Of a stretch of 64,000 nucleotides of DNA, positions 44,184 through 52,934 are shown in pieces. The DNA lies in the NCBI GenBank assembly GCA_030693515.1, contig JAUYAK010000076.1:1-64000 (forward strand), in the 5' to 3' direction. This DNA is from Opitutaceae bacterium (GTDB lineage Bacteria; Verrucomicrobiota; Verrucomicrobiia; Opitutales; Opitutaceae). The position numbers and the translations under genes are program-made. How positions within the stretch are numbered: position 1 is the first letter of the stretch; each line of letters opens with the position of its first letter. The notes beneath the pieces were generated by a model. The model worked only from the letters and a program-made list of their open reading frames with translations. It searched no databases and was not told the DNA's origin.

Positions 44184-44208
44184 GGAACCTGTTTAGCAAC
44201 GTTCAGTC
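44184..44208 (+). promoter_or_regulatory. Possible extracytoplasmic-function sigma promoter of htrA
   Basis: GGAACC at 44184-44189 and GTC at 44206-44208 are separated by 16 bases, the spacing of ECF sigma promoters (GGAAC-N16/17-GTC), and end 28 bases before the htrA ATG. The match is by pattern only. Confidence 0.4.
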
Positions 44209-44236
44209 TCACGCGTCCCGCCGCTTCCCTCCGCCC

Positions 44237-45859
44237 ATGAACTCCCGCACTTCCGCCTCCGCTTTTCTTTTCGCCTGCGTCTTTGCCGCCACGGTGGCCG
44301 TCACCGCCGGCCTCACGGCTTGGGCCGCGGACGCCAAGCCGGGCAAGGCCAACAAGGCGCGCAAGGCGCCCGCCGCCGACTCCACCGCCACCGCGGCCGA
44401 CGGCACACGCGCGTCCCTCCAGATCGCCGTCGATGCCCGGCCGATCGACCGCGACGCCGCCGAGCGCGTGAGCTACGCGCGTATCGTCCAGCGCACTGCC
44501 GCGAGTGTCGTCTACGTCTATTCCACCAAGACCGTGCGCGCGCCGGACATGTCGTCCTTCTTCAACGACCCGATGTTCCGCCGCTTCTTCAACCTCCCGG
44601 AAGACGAGCTCGATCCCGACGCTGCGCCCGCCCCGCGCAACCGCGGCAACAACAACCGCAAAAACGCGCCCCCCCGCAACAACCCCGGCAACCGCGCCCC
44701 CGATCGCCAGCAGCAGGGCCTCGGCTCCGGCGTCGTGATCACCGCCGATGGCTACATCCTCACTAACAACCACGTGATCGAAGGCGCCGACGATGTGCGC
44801 GTCTCCGTCGGCGATTCCAACAAACGCTACGAGGCCAAGGTCGTCGGCCGCGATCCCGGCTCCGATCTCGCGGTGCTGAAGATCGAGGCGACGGGACTTT
44901 CGCCCGTGACCTTCGGTGACAGCGATCAGGCGCTCGTGGGCGACGTCGTGCTCGCCATCGGCAATCCCTTCGGGGTGGGCCAGTCCGTGAGCCGCGGCAT
45001 CGTGAGCGCGCTCAGCCGCGGCATGGGCATGGGCGTCTTCGAGGACTTCATCCAGACCGACGCCGCGATCAACCCCGGCAACTCCGGCGGCGCCCTCCTC
45101 GACAGCGACGGCCGCCTCATCGGCATCAACTCCGCCATCCTCAGCCGCAGCGGCGGCTTCGCCGGCGTGGGCTTCGCGATTCCCTCCAACCTCGTCCGCT
45201 CCGTCGCCGAGCAGCTCGCCCGCACGGGCCGCGTCGAGCGCGGCCTGCTCGGCGTGCGCCCGCAGCCGCTCGACGAGGCGCTCACCGCGCAGTTCGGCAC
45301 CGAGAAGGGCGCCTTGCTCAGCGAAGTCACCGAGGACAGCCCCGCCGACAAAGCCGGCCTCAAGCCCGGCGACGTGATCACCAAGGTCAACGCCACCGAG
45401 ATCCGCGACCCGCGCCACCTCACGCTCACCGTGAGCAAGCACGCGCCGGGCACCGAGGTCACCATCGAGTATCTGCGCGAGGGGAAAACCAAAACCGCCA
45501 GCGTGACGCTCGCACGGCGCGACGATGCCGCGGTCGCCCGCGACGACGCTCCGCTGCCGAAGAAGGACGAAGGCATCCTCAACGGCGTGGGCGTGGGCCC
45601 GATCACGCCCGAACTGCGCTCTCAGCTCGGCCTGCCCGCCCGCATGGGCGGCGTAGTCGTGACGGCCATCGACCCCGACACCCCGGCGGCGAAGCAGGGC
45701 CTGCGCGAAGGCGACGTGATCCTCGAGATCGACCGCAAGCCGCTGACCGATGTCGATCAGGCCGTGAAGCTGAGCGAGGAAATCAAGGGCCCGAAGTTCC
45801 TCCTGCGCATCTGGCGCAACGGCAGCCCCACCTTCCTCGCGATCGACGAGTCGAAGTAA
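44237..45859 (+). CDS. HtrA/DegP-type periplasmic serine protease
   Basis: 540 residues from the ATG at 44237 with a signal peptide (about 1-31). Trypsin-like domain with triad H179 (TNNHV), D210 (GSDLAVL) and S283 (NPGNSGGAL). Two PDZ domains follow (about 360-455 and 465-535), the DegP arrangement. Between strand 2 and the His lies an unusual Asn/Arg/Pro-rich loop (RNRGNNNRKNAPPRNN, about 134-149), probably a long disordered regulatory loop. It degrades or refolds damaged envelope proteins. A possible envelope-stress promoter precedes it. It is followed by 387 non-coding bases filled with palindromic repeats. Confidence 0.95.
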   Translation: MNSRTSASAFLFACVFAATVAVTAGLTAWAADAKPGKANKARKAPAADSTATAADGTRASLQIAVDARPIDRDAAERVSYARIVQRTAASVVYVYSTKTVRAPDMSSFFNDPMFRRFFNLPEDELDPDAAPAPRNRGNNNRKNAPPRNNPGNRAPDRQQQGLGSGVVITADGYILTNNHVIEGADDVRVSVGDSNKRYEAKVVGRDPGSDLAVLKIEATGLSPVTFGDSDQALVGDVVLAIGNPFGVGQSVSRGIVSALSRGMGMGVFEDFIQTDAAINPGNSGGALLDSDGRLIGINSAILSRSGGFAGVGFAIPSNLVRSVAEQLARTGRVERGLLGVRPQPLDEALTAQFGTEKGALLSEVTEDSPADKAGLKPGDVITKVNATEIRDPRHLTLTVSKHAPGTEVTIEYLREGKTKTASVTLARRDDAAVARDDAPLPKKDEGILNGVGVGPITPELRSQLGLPARMGGVVVTAIDPDTPAAKQGLREGDVILEIDRKPLTDVDQAVKLSEEIKGPKFLLRIWRNGSPTFLAIDESK

Positions 45860-45872
45860 GCGGCGATGAGCC

Positions 45873-45918
45873 CGTTGGGGCCCCGCGTGCGAGTCACCCG
45901 CGGGGTCTCGACCAACGG
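45873..45918. repeat. Nested inverted repeat downstream of htrA
   Basis: Outer arms CCGTTGG...CCAACGG enclose inner arms CCCCGCG (45881-45887) and CGCGGGG (45899-45905). No T-run follows. The outer right arm overlaps the first box of the next composite repeat. Confidence 0.5.
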
Positions 45919-46061
45919 CCTTTGAAGTTTGGCTTCAGAAGATTGTCGGTGGGCGGGCACGTCCCTGTGCCCGCATGGGGCGGAGCCGCAAAGTGACCAA
46001 TTGCGGGCCCAGGGACGGGCCCGCCCACCCGGCCGAAATGCTAGAATTCAAGGGCGATTGG
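45912..46061. repeat. Long composite palindrome with outer boxes
   Basis: The left box CCAACGGCCTTTGAAGTTTG starts at 45912; the left core GGTGGGCGGGCACGTCCC spans 45948-45974; the right core ends GGGCCCGCCCACC at 46029; an inverted right box ends GGGCGATTGG at 46061. It is the same layout as the copy at 36318. Confidence 0.85.
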
Positions 46062-46089
46062 TCTAGCTGGCAGGCGAGCTGGACTCATA

Positions 46090-46244
46090 CCAACGTCCCT
46101 TGAAGTGTGGACTTCCGAACGATTGGCGGTGGGGCCGCTTCTCCGCAAGCGGCCTGGGTTCCAGCCGGCGCATCGCCCTACAACCCAGGCCGGTTCGGAG
46201 AACCGGCCCCACCTCGGAATAGTCTGCTTGTCACGGGACGTGGG
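46090..46244. repeat. Long composite palindrome with outer boxes
   Basis: The left box CCAACGTCCCTTGAAGTGTG starts at 46090; cores GGTGGGGCCGCTTCTCC (46128-46154) and ...GAACCGGCCCCACC (46188-46213) follow, then a degenerate inverted box up to the receptor stop. With the previous copy it fills the htrA-receptor gap. Confidence 0.85.
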
Positions 46245-46246
46245 TA

Positions 46247-49200
46247 TCAGAACGTCCCCTTCACGCCGAAGGCCCACTGCGCGCCGTAGGAGTTGGTCGA
46301 GCTGCGGCGGGCGTAGATGGGCGTGTCGGCCTGGTAGCGCGATTGGTTGAACCACACGTTGGTCACGTTGCGGGCGTTGACGAAGAATGTCGCACGGCGG
46401 TGCGCCTGATAGCTGAGGCTGACGTCCATCGTCGTGCGCGCGTCCTGATACACCTTGGCGAGCGGGCCCAGTCCCGTGGAGACGCCGCGGTCCTGTTCGC
46501 CGCGGTGATGCCAGTTGGCCATGACGGTGAGGGGTTTTTTCGTGAAGGTGACGCCCCAGTTGGCGCTGGTGGGCACGAAGCGTGTGAACGAGGCCGTGCG
46601 GCTGCCCTCGAGCTTCAGCTTGGTCGCGTTGGCAAACACGCTGAAGTGGCGGCCCCAGCCGCCGAGCGGGGCCAGCGACTGGCGGACGTTGAACTCGACG
46701 CCGCTCACGCGTGCGTCGCCGGAATTGACCGTGGTGTTGAGGCGCCAGCCGACGTAGCGCGGATCGAGGCCGAGCTCGTCGAGGAGCTCGGTCGTGGCGA
46801 GGGTTTGCAGGGTGCCGAAGAAATTGGCGATCTCCTTGCGAAACACGCCGCCGGTGATGAGGCCGCCGCTGTCGGTGTAGTATTCGGCGGAGAGGTCGTA
46901 GTTCTGGGCGGTCCAAGGCTTGAGGCCGGTGTTGCGCACGGAGATGTCGCCCGGGATGGCGGAGGGATCGGCGCCCTCGGGGACATCGTTCTCGGTGATC
47001 GTGGCGTTGGGCACGATGTTGCTGAAATCGGGGCGGCCGTAGGTCTTGGCGTAGGCGGCGCGGATCAGGAATTTCTCGGTCGCGTTGAACGTGAGGTGGA
47101 CGCTCGGGTAGTAGCCATCGTAGGACCGGTTGGCGAAGTTGGCGCGCTCGAAGCGGATGAGGCGCAGCTCCTCCATTGAGCCGACAGCGCCGGCCTCGGG
47201 CTTGCGGATGCGCTGGCCGGCGGCGTTGCGGAGAAACGCGCCGCTCGCCGTGCGCTGCCAGACGTTGGCCGGTTCGTTGAGCGGGCCGGAGCCTTTGTCG
47301 TGGGTTTTTTCGTAGCGCACGCCGGTGAGCACGGTGAGGCGGTTGTGGAAAAACCGCGCCTCGGTCTGCGCGTAGAGGCCCGTGACCGTCTCGAGGATCT
47401 GCTCGGAGCCGACAATGCGGCTCTGCTCCTGGGCGACGAGCTGGGCAGCGGTTTGCGTGAAAATCGCCGGGTTCTGCCGCCACGCGTCCACCGCCCGGTT
47501 GTTGGAGAGCCACGGGATGTTATCGAAGCCGAAATAATTCGGGCGGTTCTTGTAAACCTGGCCGACGAACGGCGCCGGCGAAAGATTTCCGCCCGGAGGC
47601 GTGTAGGTGAAGGCCCGGTTGTAGGAGCGGCGGTCGCGATCCTGGGAGCGGTAGCGGCCGCCAATCTGGATGTTGCCGGGGATATCGAGGACATTCAGGC
47701 CGCGGCGGAGGTTGAGGTCGTAGCCGAAGACGTCTTCCTTGTGGTCGCGGTAGTCGGTCTGGGCGGCGGTGTTGAGCCGGTAGTTGTTGATGTCGAAGAG
47801 ATCGACTTCTCGGTTGTTGTTGTCGAAGGCCCGGGTGGTGGTCGGCCGCACATCCGTGATGCCTTCGAAGGTCACGCGCACGGGGACGAGCAGCGCGGTG
47901 GTGAGCGACTGGAAGCTGCCCTTCTGCTCGTAGCGGCGCCACGTCTTCGAGTTTGAGATGCTGGCGCCGGTATCGAGCCGCCAAGTGCCGTCGTCGTAGC
48001 GGTAGCGGGTGTTGGCGGCGAGGGTGCGGGCGTCGATGTGGAGGAAGTTGCCGCTGAAGGTGACGCCGCCGCGGCCCGTGGCGCCGATGGTGCGTTCGCC
48101 GTCGTAGCTCAGGGGCGTGCCGCCGGCCACGCTGGGGGTCGCGTTGGTGCCGGCGGTGGCGGTGCGCGTGACGTTGCCGTTCTTGTCGATGTAGTAGCTG
48201 GCCTGACCGCCGAGGGAGAGGACGGAGTTGCGCCCGATGCGCCAGTCCGCCTTCAGGCTGGTGGAGTGGCGCTCATACCATTTCGGCGCGTCGATGATCG
48301 CGTGGCTTTGCAGGAAGGGCCGCGCCGGCGAGGCCCCGGTGCCGGCGGCGGTGGCGTTCCAGGTCCGGATGGAGATGTTCTGCTCATTCCACTGCCTTGA
48401 GGAGAGGCCGGTGAAGACGATGCCGAAGTTCTTCGTGATCGGCAGCGTGAGGTCGAAGTCGAAGCCGGGCTTCACGCGGCTCTCGTAGGTGTCGAAGGGG
48501 AAAGGCTGCTTATTGATCTGCATGCCGTCGCTGCTCGCGGAGAGAAAGGCGCGGTAGTTGAACTGCATGCGGGCGCGCTCGAAGGCGCTTTTGCTGACCA
48601 TGTTCACCGTGCCGGAGATGCCGTCGGCGGGATTGGCGGGCGTGGGGACCTTGGTGACCTCGATGCGCGAGATGTTGTTGATCGAGACTTGGGTGAAGAG
48701 GAACGCGCGGTTGGCGGCGCTGCCGGAGGCGTTGGCGAGCTGCGCGCCGTCGGCCGAGACGGCGGTCATGTTGGGATCGAAGCCGCGCACGGCGACGGCG
48801 TTGGGCGAGGCGTCGGAATACTCGATGGTCACGCCGGGCATGAACTTCATGAACTCGGCCACGTTGCCCTCGGTGACATCACCGAAAGCATCGGTGGCAA
48901 CGACGTTCATGATGTTCTTGGCGAAGCGCTGCTCGTTCGTGGCGAGCGCCTCGCCCTCGGTGAGCCGCGACGAGGAGGCGACAAACGCATCAAGCTGCAC
49001 CACGCCCGCGCCCTTCGCGGCGCCGTAGCGATCGCGGCTGTTGAGGTTGATGTCGCGCTCCGTGCGCTGGCCGGCCGCGACCGAGAGCGGCACCTGCAAG
49101 GGATCGAGGCCCGAGTAGAGCACCTCGAGCACGACGGGGCCGGCGGGCACCGCGGCGAGGCGGTAGGAGCCGGTGTCGTCGGTGAACACCGTGAGGTCGG

Positions 49201-49390
49201 TGCCCTTCACGGTCACGCGGGCGTTGTTGAGGTATTGGCCGGTGGCCTCGTTCTGCACGCGGCCGGCGATCGCGCCGGTGGCGGCGCTGGTTTGCGCGGC
49301 GAGGCGCGGGGTGGAAAAGGCGAGCGCGGCGGCAAGCGCGAGTGTCAGCGTGCGGACAAACGAAGGAAGGGACGGTTGTGGGGCAGTCAT
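46247..49390 (-). CDS. TonB-dependent receptor with N-terminal carboxypeptidase-regulatory-like domain
   Basis: 1047 residues from the ATG at 49390, followed by a signal peptide (FVRTLTLALAAALAFSTPRL). Residues about 35-125 form a beta-sandwich like CarboxypepD_reg (GAIAGRVQNEATGQYLNNAR, TDDTGSYRLAAVPAG). A TonB-box-like GVVQLDAFVASSSR and the plug (FMKFMPGVTIEYSDASPNAV, PADGISGTVNMVSK) follow, then a full barrel ending FGVKGTF. It belongs to the longer receptor class often linked to glycan or peptide uptake; the ligand is unknown. It is the only fully intact receptor in the window. The divergent gene downstream of its promoter encodes a secreted SGNH hydrolase. Confidence 0.93.
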   Translation of the reverse strand: MTAPQPSLPSFVRTLTLALAAALAFSTPRLAAQTSAATGAIAGRVQNEATGQYLNNARVTVKGTDLTVFTDDTGSYRLAAVPAGPVVLEVLYSGLDPLQVPLSVAAGQRTERDINLNSRDRYGAAKGAGVVQLDAFVASSSRLTEGEALATNEQRFAKNIMNVVATDAFGDVTEGNVAEFMKFMPGVTIEYSDASPNAVAVRGFDPNMTAVSADGAQLANASGSAANRAFLFTQVSINNISRIEVTKVPTPANPADGISGTVNMVSKSAFERARMQFNYRAFLSASSDGMQINKQPFPFDTYESRVKPGFDFDLTLPITKNFGIVFTGLSSRQWNEQNISIRTWNATAAGTGASPARPFLQSHAIIDAPKWYERHSTSLKADWRIGRNSVLSLGGQASYYIDKNGNVTRTATAGTNATPSVAGGTPLSYDGERTIGATGRGGVTFSGNFLHIDARTLAANTRYRYDDGTWRLDTGASISNSKTWRRYEQKGSFQSLTTALLVPVRVTFEGITDVRPTTTRAFDNNNREVDLFDINNYRLNTAAQTDYRDHKEDVFGYDLNLRRGLNVLDIPGNIQIGGRYRSQDRDRRSYNRAFTYTPPGGNLSPAPFVGQVYKNRPNYFGFDNIPWLSNNRAVDAWRQNPAIFTQTAAQLVAQEQSRIVGSEQILETVTGLYAQTEARFFHNRLTVLTGVRYEKTHDKGSGPLNEPANVWQRTASGAFLRNAAGQRIRKPEAGAVGSMEELRLIRFERANFANRSYDGYYPSVHLTFNATEKFLIRAAYAKTYGRPDFSNIVPNATITENDVPEGADPSAIPGDISVRNTGLKPWTAQNYDLSAEYYTDSGGLITGGVFRKEIANFFGTLQTLATTELLDELGLDPRYVGWRLNTTVNSGDARVSGVEFNVRQSLAPLGGWGRHFSVFANATKLKLEGSRTASFTRFVPTSANWGVTFTKKPLTVMANWHHRGEQDRGVSTGLGPLAKVYQDARTTMDVSLSYQAHRRATFFVNARNVTNVWFNQSRYQADTPIYARRSSTNSYGAQWAFGVKGTF

Positions 49391-49627
49391 GGTCGTGGTG
49401 GCGTTGGTCGGTCGCGCAGGAGGGGCCGGCGGCCGAAAAGTGGACGTAGCAGGGGTGGCTGGACAGGCGAAGCGCCCGCAAAAAACGCCCTGCACGGGCA
49501 ACGGGCAATGGGAATAACTAGTCGCACCGGTGAACTCGCGGCGAGGCAGGGTGGCCGGACCGCGATCCGCTCGCGATGGTTGTCGCGGGGGCGGTTTTCT
49601 GCCAGCTGTCTCTCGCTGCTTCACCCC

Positions 49628-50332
49628 ATGGAAAAATTACGCGCCCTCCTCCTTGTCGTTGTCCTCGTCGGGGCCGGGATGGCGCGCGCCGCGGACGAGG
49701 CCGCCCGGCGCTGGGAGCAATATGAACCCTCGTTCAAGGACTTCGCCGCCGCCGATCGCGCCCAACCGCCCAAGCCTGGCGGCATCCTTTTTGTGGGCAG
49801 CAGCATCTTTCGCGAGTGGAAGACGGTCGCCGGACAGATGGCGCCGCTCCCGGTGCTCAACCGCGCCTTTGGCGGCTCCCGCACCGGTGATCAACTCGCG
49901 CGCTTCGATCAGCTCGTGCCGCGCTACGCACCCAGGGTAATCGTCTACTACTGCGGCAGCAACGACCTCAACGCCAAGCCGGCCGACGCCCCCGCGGCGA
50001 TCTTCGCGCGGTTCCGGGAATTCGCCGAGCGCGTGCGGGCCGGGTTTCCGGGGACCCGCCTCATCTATGTCTCGGCCACGCGCTCGCCGGATCGCGTCGA
50101 GCGCTGGGAGCAGGTCGATCATTACAACGCCCTCGTGCGCGCCTACTGCGCCGCGACGCCGGGCCACGCCTTTGTCGACCTCAACCCCGCGCTCGTCGAT
50201 GCCGCCGGCCGCCCGAAGCTCGAACTCTACCGGGACGACCAGCTCCACTTCCACCCGCCCGCCTACGAGGCCTTCACCGCGATCATCAAACCTGTGCTTG
50301 AACGTGTGTGGGCGGAGGCGAATGGGTCATGA
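49628..50332 (+). CDS. Secreted SGNH/GDSL hydrolase
   Basis: 234 residues from the ATG at 49628 with a signal peptide ending near ARAA (22). SGNH blocks: FVGSSIF (nucleophile S59), Gly in FGGSRTGD, Asn in YYCGSNDL, and the catalytic Asp/His in DDQLHFHPPAY. Probable esterase on a carbohydrate or lipid. Its TGA overlaps the ATG of the next esterase gene (ATGA), so the two enzymes are translationally coupled. It diverges from the intact TonB receptor, which suggests a shared substrate. Confidence 0.9.
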   Translation: MEKLRALLLVVVLVGAGMARAADEAARRWEQYEPSFKDFAAADRAQPPKPGGILFVGSSIFREWKTVAGQMAPLPVLNRAFGGSRTGDQLARFDQLVPRYAPRVIVYYCGSNDLNAKPADAPAAIFARFREFAERVRAGFPGTRLIYVSATRSPDRVERWEQVDHYNALVRAYCAATPGHAFVDLNPALVDAAGRPKLELYRDDQLHFHPPAYEAFTAIIKPVLERVWAEANGS

Positions 50333-51558
50333 GAAAATCTTGGCTCGCGCTCTTCCTGCTTGCCGTGACGGCCCACGCCGAGCCGCTCACGCCGGCGCGC
50401 GTCGCCGAGCTGCGCGCGCGGATTCGGACGAACTTCTTCATCGATCCGGTGCCGGCTCTGGCGGCGCAGTCGCATCGCAGTTTTGGACCCGCGCCCGGCG
50501 TGCGCGCGGAGGCGCTCACCTACGCGACCACGCTCGGCTCGCGCGTGCCGGCGATTCTCTATCTGCCGGACCCGTTGCCGGCCGGCGGAAAAATTCCCGG
50601 CTTCATCGTCGTCAACGGCCACGGCGGCGACAAATACTCGTGGTATGCCTACCTGACGGGCATCGCCTACGCCCGCGCCGGCGCAGCGGTGCTCACCTAC
50701 GATCCGGCGGGCGAGGGCGAGCGCAGTGATTCGCGCCGGTCTGGCACGCGCGATCACGACAAACTGAAGGGCGACGAAGCCCTCGCGCGACGACTCGCGG
50801 GCCTGATGATGACCGATGTCATGCAGGCGGTCTCCTTGCTTGCCGCCCGACCCGAGGTGGACGCCTCGCGCATCGCGGCGGGCGGCTACTCGATGGGATC
50901 GTTTGTCCTCGCGCTCGCCGGGGCGGTTGAGCCGCGGCTGCGCGCCTGCGTGCTGGTTGGAGGCGGCAACCTCAGCGGCGCCGGCGACCATTGGGATGCC
51001 TCCAGCAAGGTGATGTGCCAGGCGTGGCCGTGGCGTTCGCTGGAGTTCCTCGGCGATCGGGGCGGCATGATCTACGCGCTGCACGCGGCGCGCGGGCCCA
51101 CGTTGGTGTGGAACGGCCGCGCCGACGAGGTGGTGGGCATCCCGCAGACGCAGGAGCCGTTTTTCGAGGACGTGCGGGCGCGCGCGGCTCAGTTGCGCGG
51201 CACTGCGGCGGGGTTGTTTGAGTTTGGCTTCACGGAGGGAGGCAGCCACCGGCCTTATTTTGTGACCAAACCCGCCGCGCGGTGGCTGGAGCAACAAATT
51301 GATTTCCCCCATTGGACCGAGGCGTCGATTCGCGCGATGCCGGAGACGCACGTCGCCGAATGGGGCGCGCGCACGGGCCACGCGATGGACCGGCTGTATG
51401 CGACCGAGTCGCGCGAAGGCGGCACGCAGGCCGTCGCCACCGAGGTGCCCGCGATCGCACGCGAGCAGCTGAGCGTTTTTTCTCCGGCGGAGTGGGAGCG
51501 GGAGAAGCCGCGGCTGGCGTTCGAGGCCTGGGCCGCGGCGGCGCGCACGCAACGGTAG
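50329..51558 (+). CDS. Secreted alpha/beta hydrolase, acetyl-esterase-like
   Basis: 409 residues from the ATG at 50329, with a short signal peptide (WLALFLLAVTAHA). The alpha/beta-hydrolase core has the oxyanion region VVNGHGGDKYSW, YDPAGEGERSDS and the nucleophile elbow GGYSMGSF, with Asp in WNGRADEVV and His in EGGSHRPYF. This resembles acetyl-xylan-esterase-like multidomain esterases. Co-translation with the SGNH enzyme suggests that together they de-esterify a polysaccharide. Substrate unproven. Confidence 0.85.
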   Translation: MRKSWLALFLLAVTAHAEPLTPARVAELRARIRTNFFIDPVPALAAQSHRSFGPAPGVRAEALTYATTLGSRVPAILYLPDPLPAGGKIPGFIVVNGHGGDKYSWYAYLTGIAYARAGAAVLTYDPAGEGERSDSRRSGTRDHDKLKGDEALARRLAGLMMTDVMQAVSLLAARPEVDASRIAAGGYSMGSFVLALAGAVEPRLRACVLVGGGNLSGAGDHWDASSKVMCQAWPWRSLEFLGDRGGMIYALHAARGPTLVWNGRADEVVGIPQTQEPFFEDVRARAAQLRGTAAGLFEFGFTEGGSHRPYFVTKPAARWLEQQIDFPHWTEASIRAMPETHVAEWGARTGHAMDRLYATESREGGTQAVATEVPAIAREQLSVFSPAEWEREKPRLAFEAWAAAARTQR

Positions 51559-51625
51559 GCCCCGACGCTTTTCCGGCCCCTGCATCCCTGAGGTGTGCGG
51601 GTGCCGCTTTTAACACCGGACCGGC

Positions 51626-52864
51626 CTATGCATGGCGCACCGGCGCGTGATCCTTGGCAAACGATCGCGCCGCGAGGGCGAGGGCGGTCAGCGCCAGCGT
51701 GGACGAGATAAAAAACGGCAGTCCCGCCAGCCACTCCGGTTGCCCGGGCCCGACCGCCCAGCCAAAGCTCCAGGTCGAAATGAGCGGCCCCGGGATGCCG
51801 GCGAGACTTGCGAGTCCGGAGTAAACGCCCTGCACCGCGCCCTGCTCGGTGGGCGGCACGTGCTTCGTGATGTAGCTCTGGATCGCCGGACCGGCGAGGC
51901 CGGCAAAGGCTCCGATCACGATGATCGCATAGACGAACCCGCCTTGCGTGGTCAGGCCGTAGAGCAGTTGCGACAGCGCCGAGAGCAGCAGGCCGAGCGC
52001 GACGGCCCGCGTGTCGCCCAGCGCGCCGATGATGCGCCGCGCCAGCCCCGCCTGCACGATCGCCGAGAGCACGCCCACCGCCGCGAGCGAGAACCCCACG
52101 TGCTGCGGATCCCAGCCGTAGCGGTGGCTCGTGTAGAGCGCCCAGATCGAAAACAGCATCATCTGGCCGAGCGTCAGGATGAAGTAGGCCTGCGCCAGCC
52201 CGAGCACCGCGGGGAAACGGCGCAGCGCCAGCAGCGCGCCCACGGGATTGGCGCGGCGCCAGGAAAACGCGCGGCGATTCTCCGGCCGCAGCGACTCGGG
52301 CAGCACGAAGCAGCCGTAGATCCAGTTCAGCGCGGAGCACCCCGCCGCCGCCCAGAACGGCAGCCGCAGATCAATGCTGCCGAGGGTGCCGCCGAGCAGC
52401 GGTCCGATGATGAACCCGAGCCCGAACGCCGCGCCGATCAGGCCGAAGCCCTGCGCGCGATTCTCCGGCGGCGTCACATCGGCCACGTAGGCGTTGGCCG
52501 CCGCCATCACGCCGGCCGTGAGGCCGCCGGCCATGCGCGCGACGAACAGCAGCGTGAGATTGGGCGCGAGCGCCATGGCCACGTAGTCGAGGGTCGAGCC
52601 CCCCAGCGCGATCAGGATCACCCGCCGCCGCCCAAACCGATCCGAGAGCGACCCGAGGATGGGCGCGCCGAAAAACTGCATCAGCGCGTAGATGCTCACC
52701 AGCCAGCCGTAGCTGTGCGAGCCGGCCGAGACGTCGCCCCCGCGGAATTCCTTCACGAGTTCCGGCAGCACCGGGATGAGCAGCCCGAAGCCGAGCACCG
52801 TCAGCACGACGGTCACGAAAATAAACCCCAAGGCCGCCTTCCGGCCGGGTGCGGGCGCGCTCAT
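51626..52864 (-). CDS. MFS drug-type efflux transporter (TCR/Tet family)
   Basis: 412 residues with 12 hydrophobic segments. The MFS motif between helices 2 and 3, GSLSDRFGRRRVIL, is intact, and GFGLLIPVLPEL in helix 1 and LGFIIGPLLGG in helix 5 are typical of the TetA-like group. It probably exports a small molecule by proton antiport. Naming it a tetracycline pump would go too far. It converges on the esterase gene; ggt follows upstream on the same strand. Confidence 0.9.
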   Translation of the reverse strand: MSAPAPGRKAALGFIFVTVVLTVLGFGLLIPVLPELVKEFRGGDVSAGSHSYGWLVSIYALMQFFGAPILGSLSDRFGRRRVILIALGGSTLDYVAMALAPNLTLLFVARMAGGLTAGVMAAANAYVADVTPPENRAQGFGLIGAAFGLGFIIGPLLGGTLGSIDLRLPFWAAAGCSALNWIYGCFVLPESLRPENRRAFSWRRANPVGALLALRRFPAVLGLAQAYFILTLGQMMLFSIWALYTSHRYGWDPQHVGFSLAAVGVLSAIVQAGLARRIIGALGDTRAVALGLLLSALSQLLYGLTTQGGFVYAIIVIGAFAGLAGPAIQSYITKHVPPTEQGAVQGVYSGLASLAGIPGPLISTWSFGWAVGPGQPEWLAGLPFFISSTLALTALALAARSFAKDHAPVRHA

Positions 52865-52934
52865 GGCGGCGGAGGCTGGCGCGAAACGCGCGGCTGGCGA
52901 GCGCGGAGCGGCGGTCCGACCACTCGCGGGATCG

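Noticed and set aside
36318-46244. CRISPR arrays in the repeat-rich gaps
   Set aside because: Units are palindromic doublets with variable sequence, not regularly spaced identical repeats with unique spacers; no cas genes.
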